64,000 nt of DNA, taken from contig NC_091941.1 in NCBI RefSeq assembly GCF_041260155.1, positions 38,326,747 to 38,390,746 on the forward strand, in the 5' to 3' direction. Every line of letters begins with the position of its first letter. Positions within the stretch are counted from its first letter, which is position 1. A program made the position numbers and the translations under genes. The notes beneath the pieces are model-generated. The model saw only the letters and a program-made list of their open reading frames with translations. It had not been told where the DNA came from and did no database searches. Positions 1-12,600 of this stretch are shown in pieces. Source of the DNA: Ptychodera flava (taxonomy: Eukaryota > Hemichordata > Enteropneusta > Ptychoderidae).

Positions 1-46
<46 letters not shown>
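1..46. repeat. (GA)23 microsatellite
   Basis: Uninterrupted GA dinucleotide run at the very start of the window. It may continue beyond the edge. Confidence 0.95.
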
Positions 47-48
<2 letters not shown>

Positions 49-307
49 CTGACTTTCCCCTCATCGTGACTGTAGTTCTGTGAGCAGTCTATTCTATTAA
101 TACCAACATTTGCCAATGCAGTGGAAACCAACACGGTCCACCACTTGTGTTCGATCTCTCTAAAACACGTCACAGTAAAGGGTGCTTTTTGTGTGTTTGA
201 TTTCACGTCACAGTGTAGGGTGTTTTGTGCGTGTGTAAGAGTTAAACACTATGCGTGGAACATACGAGGGAGGGTGTCTGTTCTGAAATTTGAAACAAAC
301 AGGGTTT

Positions 308-313
308 TTTATT
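308..313 (-). terminator. Candidate poly(A) signal of the astacin gene
   Basis: TTTATT on the plus strand is AATAAA on the minus strand, about 220 bases past the TGA stop of the astacin gene (530-532). Position and orientation fit. There is no other support. Confidence 0.4.
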
Positions 314-529
314 TTGCTTTGTTCATTACTTTAATGAATTTCGGTTTGGACAATAAAACCCGCAAAACAAAACCAAAATGATATAAGAAATAGATATTCT
401 GAGATCAGAAAAAATAATGTATGGGCCTAGTCGCTAAGTAATGGGACATCCTGGTAAGTACCCTGTCCGTGACCAGCACAAGATCAGAGTAGGTAAAACT
501 GCGATGATCATATCTTGGAGATAGTCGGT

Positions 530-653
530 TCAGATCAAGGAGTAAGTGGCGCTGAATCCTTGGAAACTGAGAGAGAAATCCGAGTAGAGACTCAACATGA
601 TTGTATTATCAATGGATTCATGCGTCTCTCCTTGTAGAGTTCCGGCACAGTAC
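530..653 (-). CDS. CUB domain exon, last third with stop
   Basis: Reads YCAGTLQGETHES, then MLSLYSDFSLSFQGFSATYS and a TGA stop. The fourth CUB Cys, the F-x-S-D pattern and the closing G-F-x-A-x-Y are clear. Confidence 0.8.
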
Positions 654-3600
654 CTGTAAGTCAATGATGAAAAAAGTTATAAACTTGGCCATTGTGAACG
701 AGAGACGACGTTTTTCAAAGAAGTTGAAGCTACAACTATTCGTTCATCTTTTTTATTCAATGGTGCAGTGAAGTGAAGTGTAGTGTAGTCTGTTGGAACT
801 TTACATCTCTTTGCCAATGCAATATAGGCGGAAATATAGGTCAAAGAGTAAACATATACTGGTAGAGCTGACTTACGTTAACATACACATGTCGAGGTAG
901 ACTTCTTTCCGGACTTCAAATCGGTCGTAGATACAGTTGGAACCACCGCTTTCTATATAGAAAACGTCGAACTTAAGAGATATTCGGGAACCAGGTGGTG
1001 CCTACAAACGGTAGTTTATTGTAGGTTAGTTATGATGTACGTGTACTCCATGGAGAGATATTTAGTCTTTGCGTGCACATTCATTATGTATACACGCATT
1101 CATGTGTATGTACACATGTGCATGATGCATACACATATACACGTACACACATTCATACACATGCACACATACATACATACACACATACACACACATACAT
1201 ACATAAATACATAAATACATACATACATACATACATACATACATACATACATACATACATACATACATACATACATACATAAATACATACATACATACAC
1301 ACACACGTACGTACGTACCGATAGTATATTACGTTAAAAAGAATATGACAGTGTATGTTTTAGGTTATTCGCACATCGGAAATGTAATTCAAACTTTTTT
1401 CAACCATTCTCACTTATAAATCTCACATAATTCACAGTTCCAATTAAGATATTCAATTACCTCATCGTGAATATTACAAGAAATTCAAAATGTCTACCGT
1501 TTTCTTTTTGAATTACATAAAGTAAAAATCAAACTTTTGAGTTTCACACAAAGCTTTGTTCCTCGATGGGTCAAAATAGCCTAGTGAAGAATTTTTATAC
1601 ATTGAGAGTTCGAGACTACTGTATAATCTTGTTTAAATGAAGGGATGGCCGGCAATTAGATGGCCAGAAACAATCATTTTCTTACAAGCTACGTAGTATT
1701 CTTGACTTGACCATTCGGGGAAATTCCTGTGTAGCATAATTGACATGTTTTAGAATGAATGATAAGAGATAGTCAATTTACTTGTAACAGCCAATGACAC
1801 TCTTGATTGTTTCCATAGTTACCAGGGTAGTTTAGTGACGTCACGGTACCTGTCGACGTCACTGTTATCTTGCCACCACACACTAGTAAACGGGAAAAAA
1901 GGGAATCAGGACGCATATATCGTGGGCAAAACAAAGCTAACTTGGTTAGAATTTTGACATATAGTGTACCAAGGTCAACCTCGATGTATAATTTCAAAGA
2001 TCGCATTTCTATTTTCCTGTATTGCGGGCCAATAGTTTGGTGGAAAGTAAGCTTACTTTGCGCAATTGTATACGTTTCGTCCGCCATTGCGGTATCAGAT
2101 TTGGTTTTGACGGTAACCTATAGTAAATTCTTTCTGCTGTGACATCCAGGGTTGGAATATTTGTTGGGGTTTGTTGAGTTCCACTCTATCATCTTGATTA
2201 TCCACTTTCTTCATTAATAGAGGTGTAATATGCGGGGAGATGGTAATCCTATGTCACACAGGTATGCCAGGTATGCGGAGAACAGTGCATGAGCAGGGCT
2301 CATGGACCTGAATTGAAGAAATAGATTTCTGGAAGAGGTGTCTCTATGTCGATTTCAACAATCTTGATAAGTTCCATTTGAAACTTTAAGCGCATAGGGG
2401 TGATACTGACCTGATTGGTTCACCAAGTCGTCACACGTGTCACCCATGAAGCCATTGGGACAGACGCATGTACAGTCTTTACCGACATAACCACCGTTGG
2501 AACAAGTAACAACGCCGCCACAATGTGCTGAAACATAAACAGGCACACATAGGACGATGTCGGCATGACTATAACACGTAAGGATTATGAAAATAATATT
2601 AGTGCAGCTACATCAATGTAAAATTATGATGAGTTATGATATAGCATTATCAAAAGTTGATTACGCTCTCCTGCTGGCGTATTCGTACTTTTCATAACTA
2701 TCCCCATCCCAATTTCTATATAATAATAAATAAAACAAATAAATTAGAAACTAAAGTAAGTAAATATAATGCAAAGTGACCGACCGATGGACTAACTGGA
2801 TGACCCTCAAAAACTCAGCAATAGTTTTGGTCATCGGTCCATGATCAGTCGTTGCTAATTTTGCTTTAACGTTTCACTTCTGATTTAATTAACTAATTAC
2901 CATTGCAACTGTACATGACGTTGATCATTTGGTAGTCGAGATGGGAGAGTCCCCTTTGTTTGCCAATAACATTTTTATAGTCTGGATAGTTGGCAACGAT
3001 TGTCGGTTGTCCATTCTCGCTGAATGCCTGTACAAAATAGATGTAACACGCTTAATTTGAAGGTTAAATTTTGCGTTAGTGGTATCACAGAAAGTGAAAG
3101 ATAATATTTGATATTTCTTTTATTAGTTTGTTTCCCTTTGCTAATTGATTTCTTTGTAAACTTTGAATATAACAGGAAAAACGCTAGACAAATAATTTTA
3201 CTCATGATATTGCGAGGCTTTGCACTTGAAAATTTGGTTGATGCGAATTTATTAGTTGGTTTGAACATTTTATTTTTATGAATGTATAGCTTTTAGTTTA
3301 TAGCTAATTCATTTTTTTTTCAAAATTGATTATATGGTGGAAATCCTCTCTCAATGCCCGGCTTTTCAAAATCATCGAATATTTTCTGGACGACGTCTCC
3401 GACATTGGATAAACATACATCGATGTATAGATGGAATGGTTGATTTTTATGAGACATGAGTGACAAGTTTACGCAAACTGCCAATAAAACGTTATTCCTG
3501 TTTATCAACACCTGTAAACAAACACAATTGTTGATTTGACAAGTCACGGCTTTGTTTCGTATTGCTGCATTAACCTCTTGCAACTCGAATAAAAAAAATG

Positions 3601-6600
3601 AATAAAATTACTGCTGTTACCTATACACTATATAACATCAAAGTACATCGTACGCTTCGGTATTGTCCTCGACGCTACGCGTCTCCGACAAATCCTCCGC
3701 TGCACGATGCACTCGGACATAAATCCCAGTATTTTGGGAATAACCTTATTATTATACACCTTTTCAGTCCGACTTTACCATAAAAAGTCAAAATTAAAAG
3801 CGTTTTTAGGATGCTCGTCGCTTACTGCACTGAGCGATTGCCAGCAGACTGGAAACGCGTTCAACGCGACCAGAGAGCGCACAGAACGAAATTTCAACCT
3901 GCGGCCGCGCTGGTAGAAATTGTAGGTCAGCAGCATAATTTCACTCAAATTCACAGTTTTAACTGAAGACTATTAACTTCGTGAAGTACTAAATGTTTTC
4001 AAGTATATTTTTTGCAATAAATGTAAAATCATCTTTTCTGTTTCCCATGTTGACGTATGGGTGTTTTAGGTCAAAGGTCAAATAATGTCCAGTTTGTTCT
4101 CCGCGTCAAAGTTATTGGACCCCGCGTCTTCTGATACCGAAATTTACTGTACGACGAAACTCCATAGGTTACAGACGCAGGTGTATAATAATGTGGCATA
4201 TTTACACGATGATTAATTTTGATTTATTCTCGCGAGGTTTAGTTATGTGAATAACATGTAATTCAGCTAGTTTATATCAGGGCAGGTTGGCATACAGGCC
4301 AGGATTCCTACTAAAGAAAATTGGGACCGGCCTTGTTAGAACTTTGAACCTTGACATGTATGTGTTTACGCCCCTGTATCTAGGATTTGAAATATTCATG
4401 CCAAAAGACGTAATTTTTCTTACCATTGAGTTGTAGTGCATGACAGAACAGACATCATATAGAATTAGATTGGTGTTGATGTTAAAGGGAGCCCTCTTTT
4501 CAAAGTTTCCTTCTCTACCTGACTGTATATTTTCCTCGTTGATGGACACGAAGGCATCCCTGTTATCACGGACATGTTCATGCATAAGGCCTATAGAATG
4601 GCCAATCTCCTGCAATGCTATACCTTCCTGTATGACCGAATAGAGACAAGATAATACGTGAAAAACTGAAATGCCAAAATCAGCAATGATCAAATTACAC
4701 CTTCGCCTTCTGAGAGAATGATCATATTTTCCCGCCATAGTACCATAAAGTTGTTGGATCCATATTCTTAGGCTTCTCGAAGCGCAAATACACTAATCAC
4801 GGGTGCAATCATGATAGGTGTCGCAACAACTAGTCTAAAGATTAAACTGAAGTAATTTGTGTTTTGAAAATATGAAAAATTGACTTTAATGATACATTTT
4901 TATAATAAATGACAGTTTACTACAACAATTATGATATAGAAGTGAAACGATATTAGTATTAGTTAAAACACACAATATCCGATATCAAACGCTAATTTCA
5001 ACAAGCATGGATGTTAGATGCCCGAAGAAATGGATATAGAATGGTTTGAATGGTCGTTAGGTAGAACGGCTGGGTTGACTTACTGATTGACAGGCACCTT
5101 TCTGCAGGGAAACTTGACGTGTTTTGTTCTTGAATCCCATGTACGCATAACATCTGTAAAATAAACTCGATAGTTAGAGTACTTCAAGTACAATCCACTT
5201 GTTTCAATGCAACTCTACGCTCTAATAGTTTTTCACCTTTTCTTCATGGCCACAGAAATGTATCTAATCGCACCCGCACTCATCTACAGGAGTATTTCCC
5301 GTTGGAAAACGGAACTATCGCTGGTCGTTAGATTCAGTTCAGGTGCACGATGTGCACGTTTATTTGCATTTCAAGGCCTCCGGCCCATATACAAGGGGAT
5401 TTTTGTAGCAATATACACTGTCGAAAGTATTAAAGAATGATACAAAAGCAAGCAAAACAAAAGGTACTAAACAATATGTACAATAACACAGATTGCAGAA
5501 TTAAATAGAAAAAATAGAAATAACAACAGCAAAAAAAGATGGAGTATGTCATGTGATGTTACGGGACTTCAATACTGATTCTCTTAGTTTAAAAGCTTTG
5601 TAAACAAACTTACAAAGATTGAGTAATTTTGTTGAGTCCTTCTCATTCATAATTTTTACAAACTTATGAAAATTTGGTTCTTTAATAACATCACTTGGTA
5701 AATAATCAATTCTCAATTGAGCATATAGAGGACAAAGCAGTAAAAAGTGATACTCGTCTTCAACACTCTCAGAACAACAAAGCTTACAGACTCTTCTCAA
5801 AGGTTCATTTACTATGTCTCCCTTCCTCTACTGCGAGAGGAAGAACAGAACACCTGAAGCAAGCAAACATTTGTAAGATATGGCGGTTACAGATAAGTGT
5901 TAAATATTTTTCAGGTTCAAGTAAACTCTTGAACTGTACGTATGTACGTAATTTTGGTTTTAAACCAAGTTGCCCATTCCACTGTTGTTTTAAAATATCT
6001 TCTGTAATTCTTAACTCAAACGTTGAAAAGAATATTTGTGTATTACCTATTTCCTGAGAAATCCATACGTGTCCAAAACCATATGAGAATAAAATATGTT
6101 TGATTGATGTAACCCAAGTATGCCTACCAAGAGCGTCCAGTTTATAAAGCATTAAATAAGCCTGTCTAGGGAGCCTTACATCCGGCATCTCAATAAGTTT
6201 TACCCAAAAACGAATACAGCGTTTTAATGTATGGAAATAAATTGGCAGACGGCCACATTCACCAATCACAGCTTCATTTACTGAATGCGTTGGGACACCT
6301 AGAAGTTTTCTACACCATGTTCTTTGAACTTTCTCAATGATGTCATAGAACTGAAAGCCCCATATCTCAGAACCATAGCAGAGAATTGGTAATATCATGG
6401 CATCAAATAACTTAAAGTGTGAATGGAACGAAAAGTGATTGAGTTTGTATCTGGCAATGGAGAGTACATTTAGAGCCTTGCTAGCTTGATTTGCTAAATT
6501 GTGAACTGCTTTAGACCATGTATTACGTGAGGAAAGAAGTAAACCTAAATACTTGTAATAGGATACTACACTAATCAGCGTGTTCCCAAAATACCACCTT

Positions 6601-9600
6601 TCATAGCTGGCTCTATGTCCTCCTTTGCGAAATACAATAATCTTTGTTTTATCTAGATTTACTTTCATCAACCATTTATTGCAGAACTTAGAGAGAATGT
6701 CTATTAAATTCTGCAAGTTTCTAACAGAGTCAGCAAATATTACTATATCATCTGCATATAATAATGCAAACAGATCGTACATTTCTTGAGTTAATTGGAT
6801 ACCAATTTGTCGTGATGACATTAACATTACATTCAGTTCTTCAATGAAAAAACTAAATAGCAAAGGGCTCAGAATGCAGCCCTGTCTGACACCTGCAGGA
6901 CATTCAAAATATTCTGATGTGATATTACCCCTTCTTACACATGATTTAATATTACTGTACATAGAAGATAATATTTTATACATATTTCCCTTCACCCCTA
7001 GTAACATAAGTTTATACAAAAGCAGAGAATGGTTCACTCTGTCAAAGGCTTTCGAGAAATCTACGAATAAACAATAAAATTTACCACGTCTGATACTTAA
7101 ATATTTTTGAATAATAGCATGCAAGACGAAAATATTATCAATAGTGCTGTGGTTTTTTCTGAACCCAGCTTGACAATCTGAAATCACATTTGATTTTTCA
7201 GACCACTTTGTCAATCTGTTATTCAAAATTGAAGTAAACATTTTTCCTAGAGAATTAAGAAGAGAAATGCCCCTATAATTATTTACATCACCCTTGTCAC
7301 CTTTTTTAAGAAGAGGAATTACAATCGCTGTGGTCCATTCTGAAGGGAAAATACCTGAATTAAATATGCAGTTAAAAAGCTCTACAAGCAGAGGTAAAAT
7401 AACATCAGCTGCATACTTATAGAACTCATTCGGAATTCCATCTGGACCTGGAGCTTTGTTAGCTTTTAAATCCATTAGACACTTTATAACTTCTTGTTCT
7501 GTAATTGGACCATTTAGAAAATTATGTAGTTCATCATCGTCATAAACATCATTATCATCAATATCACTTGTATTTGAGAACTGATTTAAAGTTTCTTCTA
7601 CAGTGCACAAAAAGTCCAAATCTCCAGAGTTACTACCATGACACTCTTTATACAATGAACTAAAATAGTTGTACCAGGTTTGAATACTAATGTCATTGGA
7701 GGAATTACTTTTGTAGCCAACCACAGATTTCAAAATAGACCAAAATTCACCAGAGTTATGGACAGCTGCCTCCTGAAAACGATTTCTGATCAAATCCTGG
7801 TATTTTTTCTTAGAATTTTTACATGTCTGTTTAAAAAGTCTTTTTGCCATTTTATAAGCATCCAAATCGTCTACAGAGCCACTTTGTCTGAACAACTTTA
7901 GCTTGTCATATGCACGACGTTTAGCATTTTGACAAGAAACACCAAACCAACCAAGATGGCTGAGTTGCTTCTGTGTATTTTGTTGTGTGTACCGATAACG
8001 ACCATCAACACCTGCTGTCATAAGTGCTTCATTTAGTTTAGATATAGCATAGCTTATGTTAGAAATATTCTGACGCGAATCTTTTAACACGTCCAATACA
8101 GATTGAGATGTGAAATTTTCCTTAAAAGATTTTCTGCAGGTCTCCGACATGAAAAAGCGGACAGTGTTGGAGATGGTATTATCAGTATCTTTTTCAGAAC
8201 GCCTTTTCGTATTTTGTAAACATTTCAGTTCACAGAGAATCGGAAGGTGATCTGAATCTATTCTGGTCAATACTTCAAAGTTGCTTACATAATTGAATAG
8301 TTGTGAAGAAACAATGACATAGTCTACGACACTACAGCCATTAGCAGTTACACATGTGAAATTTCCTGCTTTATCATTGGCTGATCGACCGTTTACAATA
8401 CACAAATCGAAAATCTTACAGGTGTTTAGTAAACACTTGCCGGATTCATTTATCACTTCGTCTTTGGAATTTCTAACTGAATGAAAATCTGAAGGTTTGT
8501 ACATGGAGTCATTGAAAGGAAGATAATCAATTGAATCATCGTAGATGAAGTCATCCTCAGAGCTTGTTCTAGCATTGAAGTCACCTCCTATGATAAAATA
8601 ACTGTCAGGATATAAACTATACAATTCCACTAACTTGTTTTCTAAAGCTAATATATTTTCTAGACTACAATCTGGTTTGCAATAACAGCATCGAGTACGA
8701 TATCTTTTCCAAATTTAAATAAACTTTGTCTATATGAAGAAATACACAGTTTTCTACGTCGCTATTTATTTGATTTACTTTCCTAGTGTAATCCTTTTTG
8801 ACATAAATAGCACATCCACCGCTTGGACGCCCTTTATGATGACGCTTTGTGGCGGGAAAGCTAAAAACAGCATAATTTTTCAAGAAGTTTACACTATCTT
8901 TACTAGTACAAAAAGTCTCTGTCAAACCATCACATCATAACTTGAACAAAACGAAATAAAGTCTTTATCATTTAATTTTGATTTCAACCTCTAATATTCC
9001 ACATTAAGATCGACAGGTTGGTCCCTTTAAAGCCTTGGCCATATCCCTATCTTGCTGGTTGGTTGACATGAGAGATACTTCCTGTCAATTCATCGACGGT
9101 ATAGACTGTTTTCAATCCCTGTGGGTCAATAGTGATCAGTTTATCATACCTTAGGTGGGTAGTCAGTTTCGGATTCTCTTCAGTCAGAGACTTACGAAAT
9201 TCCAATAGTCTTTTACGAATATTACGTACTCGCCGAGAGAAGTCTTCTCCTATGCTGATATCGGTATCTTTCAAAAGCTTTGCATTCGATAAAACGTTAG
9301 ATTTGTCCTTGAATTTCGTGAACATAGCGATGATCGGCTTCGCTCCTCGGACCAATGGCGCATTAACGATTCGATGCACTCGTTCAAATTCTACATCTTC
9401 ATTTATATTTAGGTTATTCCGTAAGACATCTTTCACCTTTTCTTCTGAAGATTCCCAACTCTCTGGATAATCATCTTGATTAATACCGTAGAATAATAGG
9501 TTATTCCTTCGGCCCCGGTTTTCCAAGTCATCTTTTGCTCGTTTCAGCTCGCTGTTTTCTTTCTTCAAATGTTCTAGCGTTGCTTTTATTTCAGTCAGAG

Positions 9601-12600
9601 AGTTGTTGTTGGATTCTAGAGTGTTTGTTTTTGCTGAATTTTGTTGTAACTGTTCTCGAAACTCGGTCATGTCATCCTCAATGCTATCCATTCTACTCGA
9701 GAGTACTGCTAACTTCTGGTGGACGGATTTGGATTCGGCTATAATTTTGTCTAGTTTCTCATTTATACCTACGATATCTTCTTTTGTCACTGGTTCAGTA
9801 TCTGTATCTGTAGCAGTGCTCGCTGAACGAAGTTTTGGAGGTCCAGGATTTCTTTCAACATTTCCAGCAATAACCAAGAGGCTTACCAAGCATAATTTTA
9901 TGGACAGTGACATCTGGCAGTTCAGTAACGGAATGACAATGGCTGCCACCTTCGGAAGTTTTCTTTGTCTAGCTGGTCGTTAGAAGTGGCATATGATAGC
10001 CATAATATTAGGGAAGATTTTTTAGTTCAAGCCATCCGGTTTTCGCGCACTACCAGCGTAAGTAAAAGTGACATCCCATTCGTCTCCTAATAAATACGCA
10101 TGCGAAAGGTGTTCTTCAATGGGATGTTCTCTACGTAAAATACACTGCACTTGCGCGATATTCGAGTTTTACACTAATGGTTTACCTGTGTATGTACAGT
10201 GAGGACATTACAATGCCGTGTTACGGTCTGACGGTCTAATTAGCTACTACCGTTCATATCACACTCGACTTCTCCGTTAAAATAAAGCGCACCAGCGAAC
10301 AATAATCATGTGATATGCGGAAATTTTCACTTGTCATTAGGCATTAAAACTCAATTATATTGATTGTGCAAATACAGTGAGCTGATTGGTCGAGATGCGA
10401 AAAGAACCGTGGTATATTGGCGATATACCACGGCTGGTATACGTGTGAGCTCTCAGCTTGAGCAAAAACCGGTTTTTGACGTTCCACGCCAGAATTTCAA
10501 TATACTATTACGATATAATAGCAATAAATCACACCCATCGACTGTATACCACTCTATTTTGACCAGTTCACTTCATATATGCACTCGCTATCGCTCGTGC
10601 ATATTTGTCATGAACTGGTCAAAATCTCGTGGTATAACCGTCGCTGGGTGTGCTTTATTGCTTAATTAGTGATTTTCAATAGTGAAGAAATAACTGTTCT
10701 TCGACAAATGAAAAACAAACAAGATTAACAACAGAGAATCAAATATTTGGTACTCTGAAGACAAATAAATAAAGTAGAAGATGCAAGAAACTCCCGTCGA
10801 GAAAAAAACCCAAAAGAAAATGGGCACTGTGAACAAAAAACAGAGTGCATATTCATCTGATAATACAACAATAATGGAACTATAGGCTTAGAAGCATTAA
10901 AACAGAAAACTGATTCAGAATTTAGCTAATGATCAATTTTGAAGTTTTTCGTTGTGTTTATGAAGCGCTTTTCGAAATCAACACGTTTTCATCAGCAACA
11001 AAATTATGACAAAATGGTAAAAAACCCTCGTTAGGATAATACTTTGCGGCAAATCAGTATTTCATTCACGAACATTATCATAATATGCTACTTACATGTA
11101 TCTTAGAAACAGTCCCCTTTTCATTTATGTATCTTTAAAAACTGCCGGGGAATTGACGGCTAAAATTAGCCATTTTACCATTTTCGGATCTCCTAATTGA
11201 GCAGGGCGTGATCTATTCTATGGACAGGGCGTGATCTATTCTATGGACAGGGCGTGATCTATTCTATGGACAGGCAGATCATGAGATGAGTGATCATGAA
11301 ATCTCGATTAATAAAATGTGATGTGGGAGCGTTTTATCGAGGATATCATGATTCAGACTCATCCTTATTTGACGAGCCTGATGGTTACGTTCCTTGCATT
11401 TGGCGGCCTAATCATGGCTCAGTCTGTGTAGGATGTGTTTTTTTCAGGAATGTATTACTGATATAAATGAAAGGATTAAAACTATTGAATTGTTCAAGTT
11501 TCTCCAGCGTAATATCTCCGTCCATCTACTCCAGTGGAAAATGCCATGTATGAAGTTGATCAACGTAGCGAGGTCTGTAACCCCGTTTCATTTTGAACGA
11601 ATTTGGGTACCTTGCTACCGTAATGAGAGAGGTAAAAGATACATATTTCACGCGATAAATTTGGACCATTTTATTTAGGAAGTTTTCCTGCATGGAATGT
11701 CATGCCAGTCAATATATTATTAAAGCTCCATAAGCTGTATCTTTTGGCTATTTTTTCAGAACTTTTCTTTTGTGGTTTCCCTACACTTTCTGCGTTGAAT
11801 CTCTAAACTGTAATTTAATGCCAAGTATTTAGCACATCAACACAACCTATATAAACAATAATCACTACATACATACAAGCTGTGTTGACAAAAATAATAC
11901 TCGAAATTTCAGCATGACAAACCGATTAGGGTCAGACACAGTAGTTGATATACAGAAGCAGAATACTGAAAAACTTGCCACAAGTTACAGTGAACATTGA
12001 GGACAAGTTGTTCAACTTAACAGTACCGGTGTTTAAAGGGATATACCTGTAAACACCGGGACTGTTAAGTTGAACACATTGTCCTCAATGTTCACACGAT
12101 TTGAGTCCCCACTTTCATTGTACTGTGAGTTGCGTTGCATTGTTGGGAACACTGGGAACGAGAAGTACTGAGTTGCTAACAGGCACGGTGTAACTAGAAA
12201 CTTAACGATAATATCAGTTAATCACAAGAAATCGACTCTGTGAAAAAGGAAACTTTGTCTAGCATGAGGTCAGACATAATCAACACAGAGCCACTTTAGG
12301 TGTGTGTCCCGCGTGGCGCAAAAGTAGAAAAAGAAAAAAAAACACTTAAAATGTAGAGAAGTCGAAACTTCGTGTTCGCGAACTGACAAAAGGTACATGC
12401 CCTCTTTTCTCAATCCTTTGATAAATATTCACATAGTTACGAAGGATTGTTGTGGATAGCAACCTGTGTCTGTAAAAAACGAATTTAAAAGAAAAGTATA
12501 GGAATTTCTTCCAAAATTCTATTGCAAGCTTTTACGTCGACAGAATTATGAAACTTACCCTACACCATCGATGAATGATATTTTGCCCAGGTGATTGACA

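Larger units (their letters stand above)
5333..9971 (-). mobile_element. Full-length LINE (CR1/L2-like) in the astacin intron
   Basis: A non-LTR retrotransposon of about 4.64 kb, flanked by the 13-base direct repeat GCTGGTCGTTAGA (5320-5332 and 9972-9984). It carries ORF1 (9949-9047) and ORF2 with AP endonuclease, reverse transcriptase and a C-terminal zinc knuckle. No RNase H domain was seen. The 3' end closes with two CTGAA units rather than poly(A), as in CR1/L2/Jockey-type elements. The 5' UTR is only about 22 bases. ORF2 is broken by several frameshifts, so this copy is probably immobile, but the perfect target duplication suggests a fairly recent insertion. Clade assignment is tentative. 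Confidence 0.85.
9985..12558. other. Intron remainder of the astacin gene, no gene seen
   Basis: Between the LINE and the astacin exon at 12,559 I see no coding exon. The stretch holds two hairpin elements and a 23-base tandem repeat, listed separately. Confidence 0.6.

Noticed and set aside
1032-1306. Open frames on both strands over the ACAT microsatellite
   Set aside because: They are low-complexity translations (HTYIHT, CMYVCMYV) of the tandem repeat.
3320-3583. Minus-strand 87-residue frame inside the astacin gene
   Set aside because: No similarity to astacin, EGF or CUB, and the exons on either side join in phase without it.
11202-11274. CRISPR-like direct repeats
   Set aside because: Units are head-to-tail with no spacers, and the DNA is animal.
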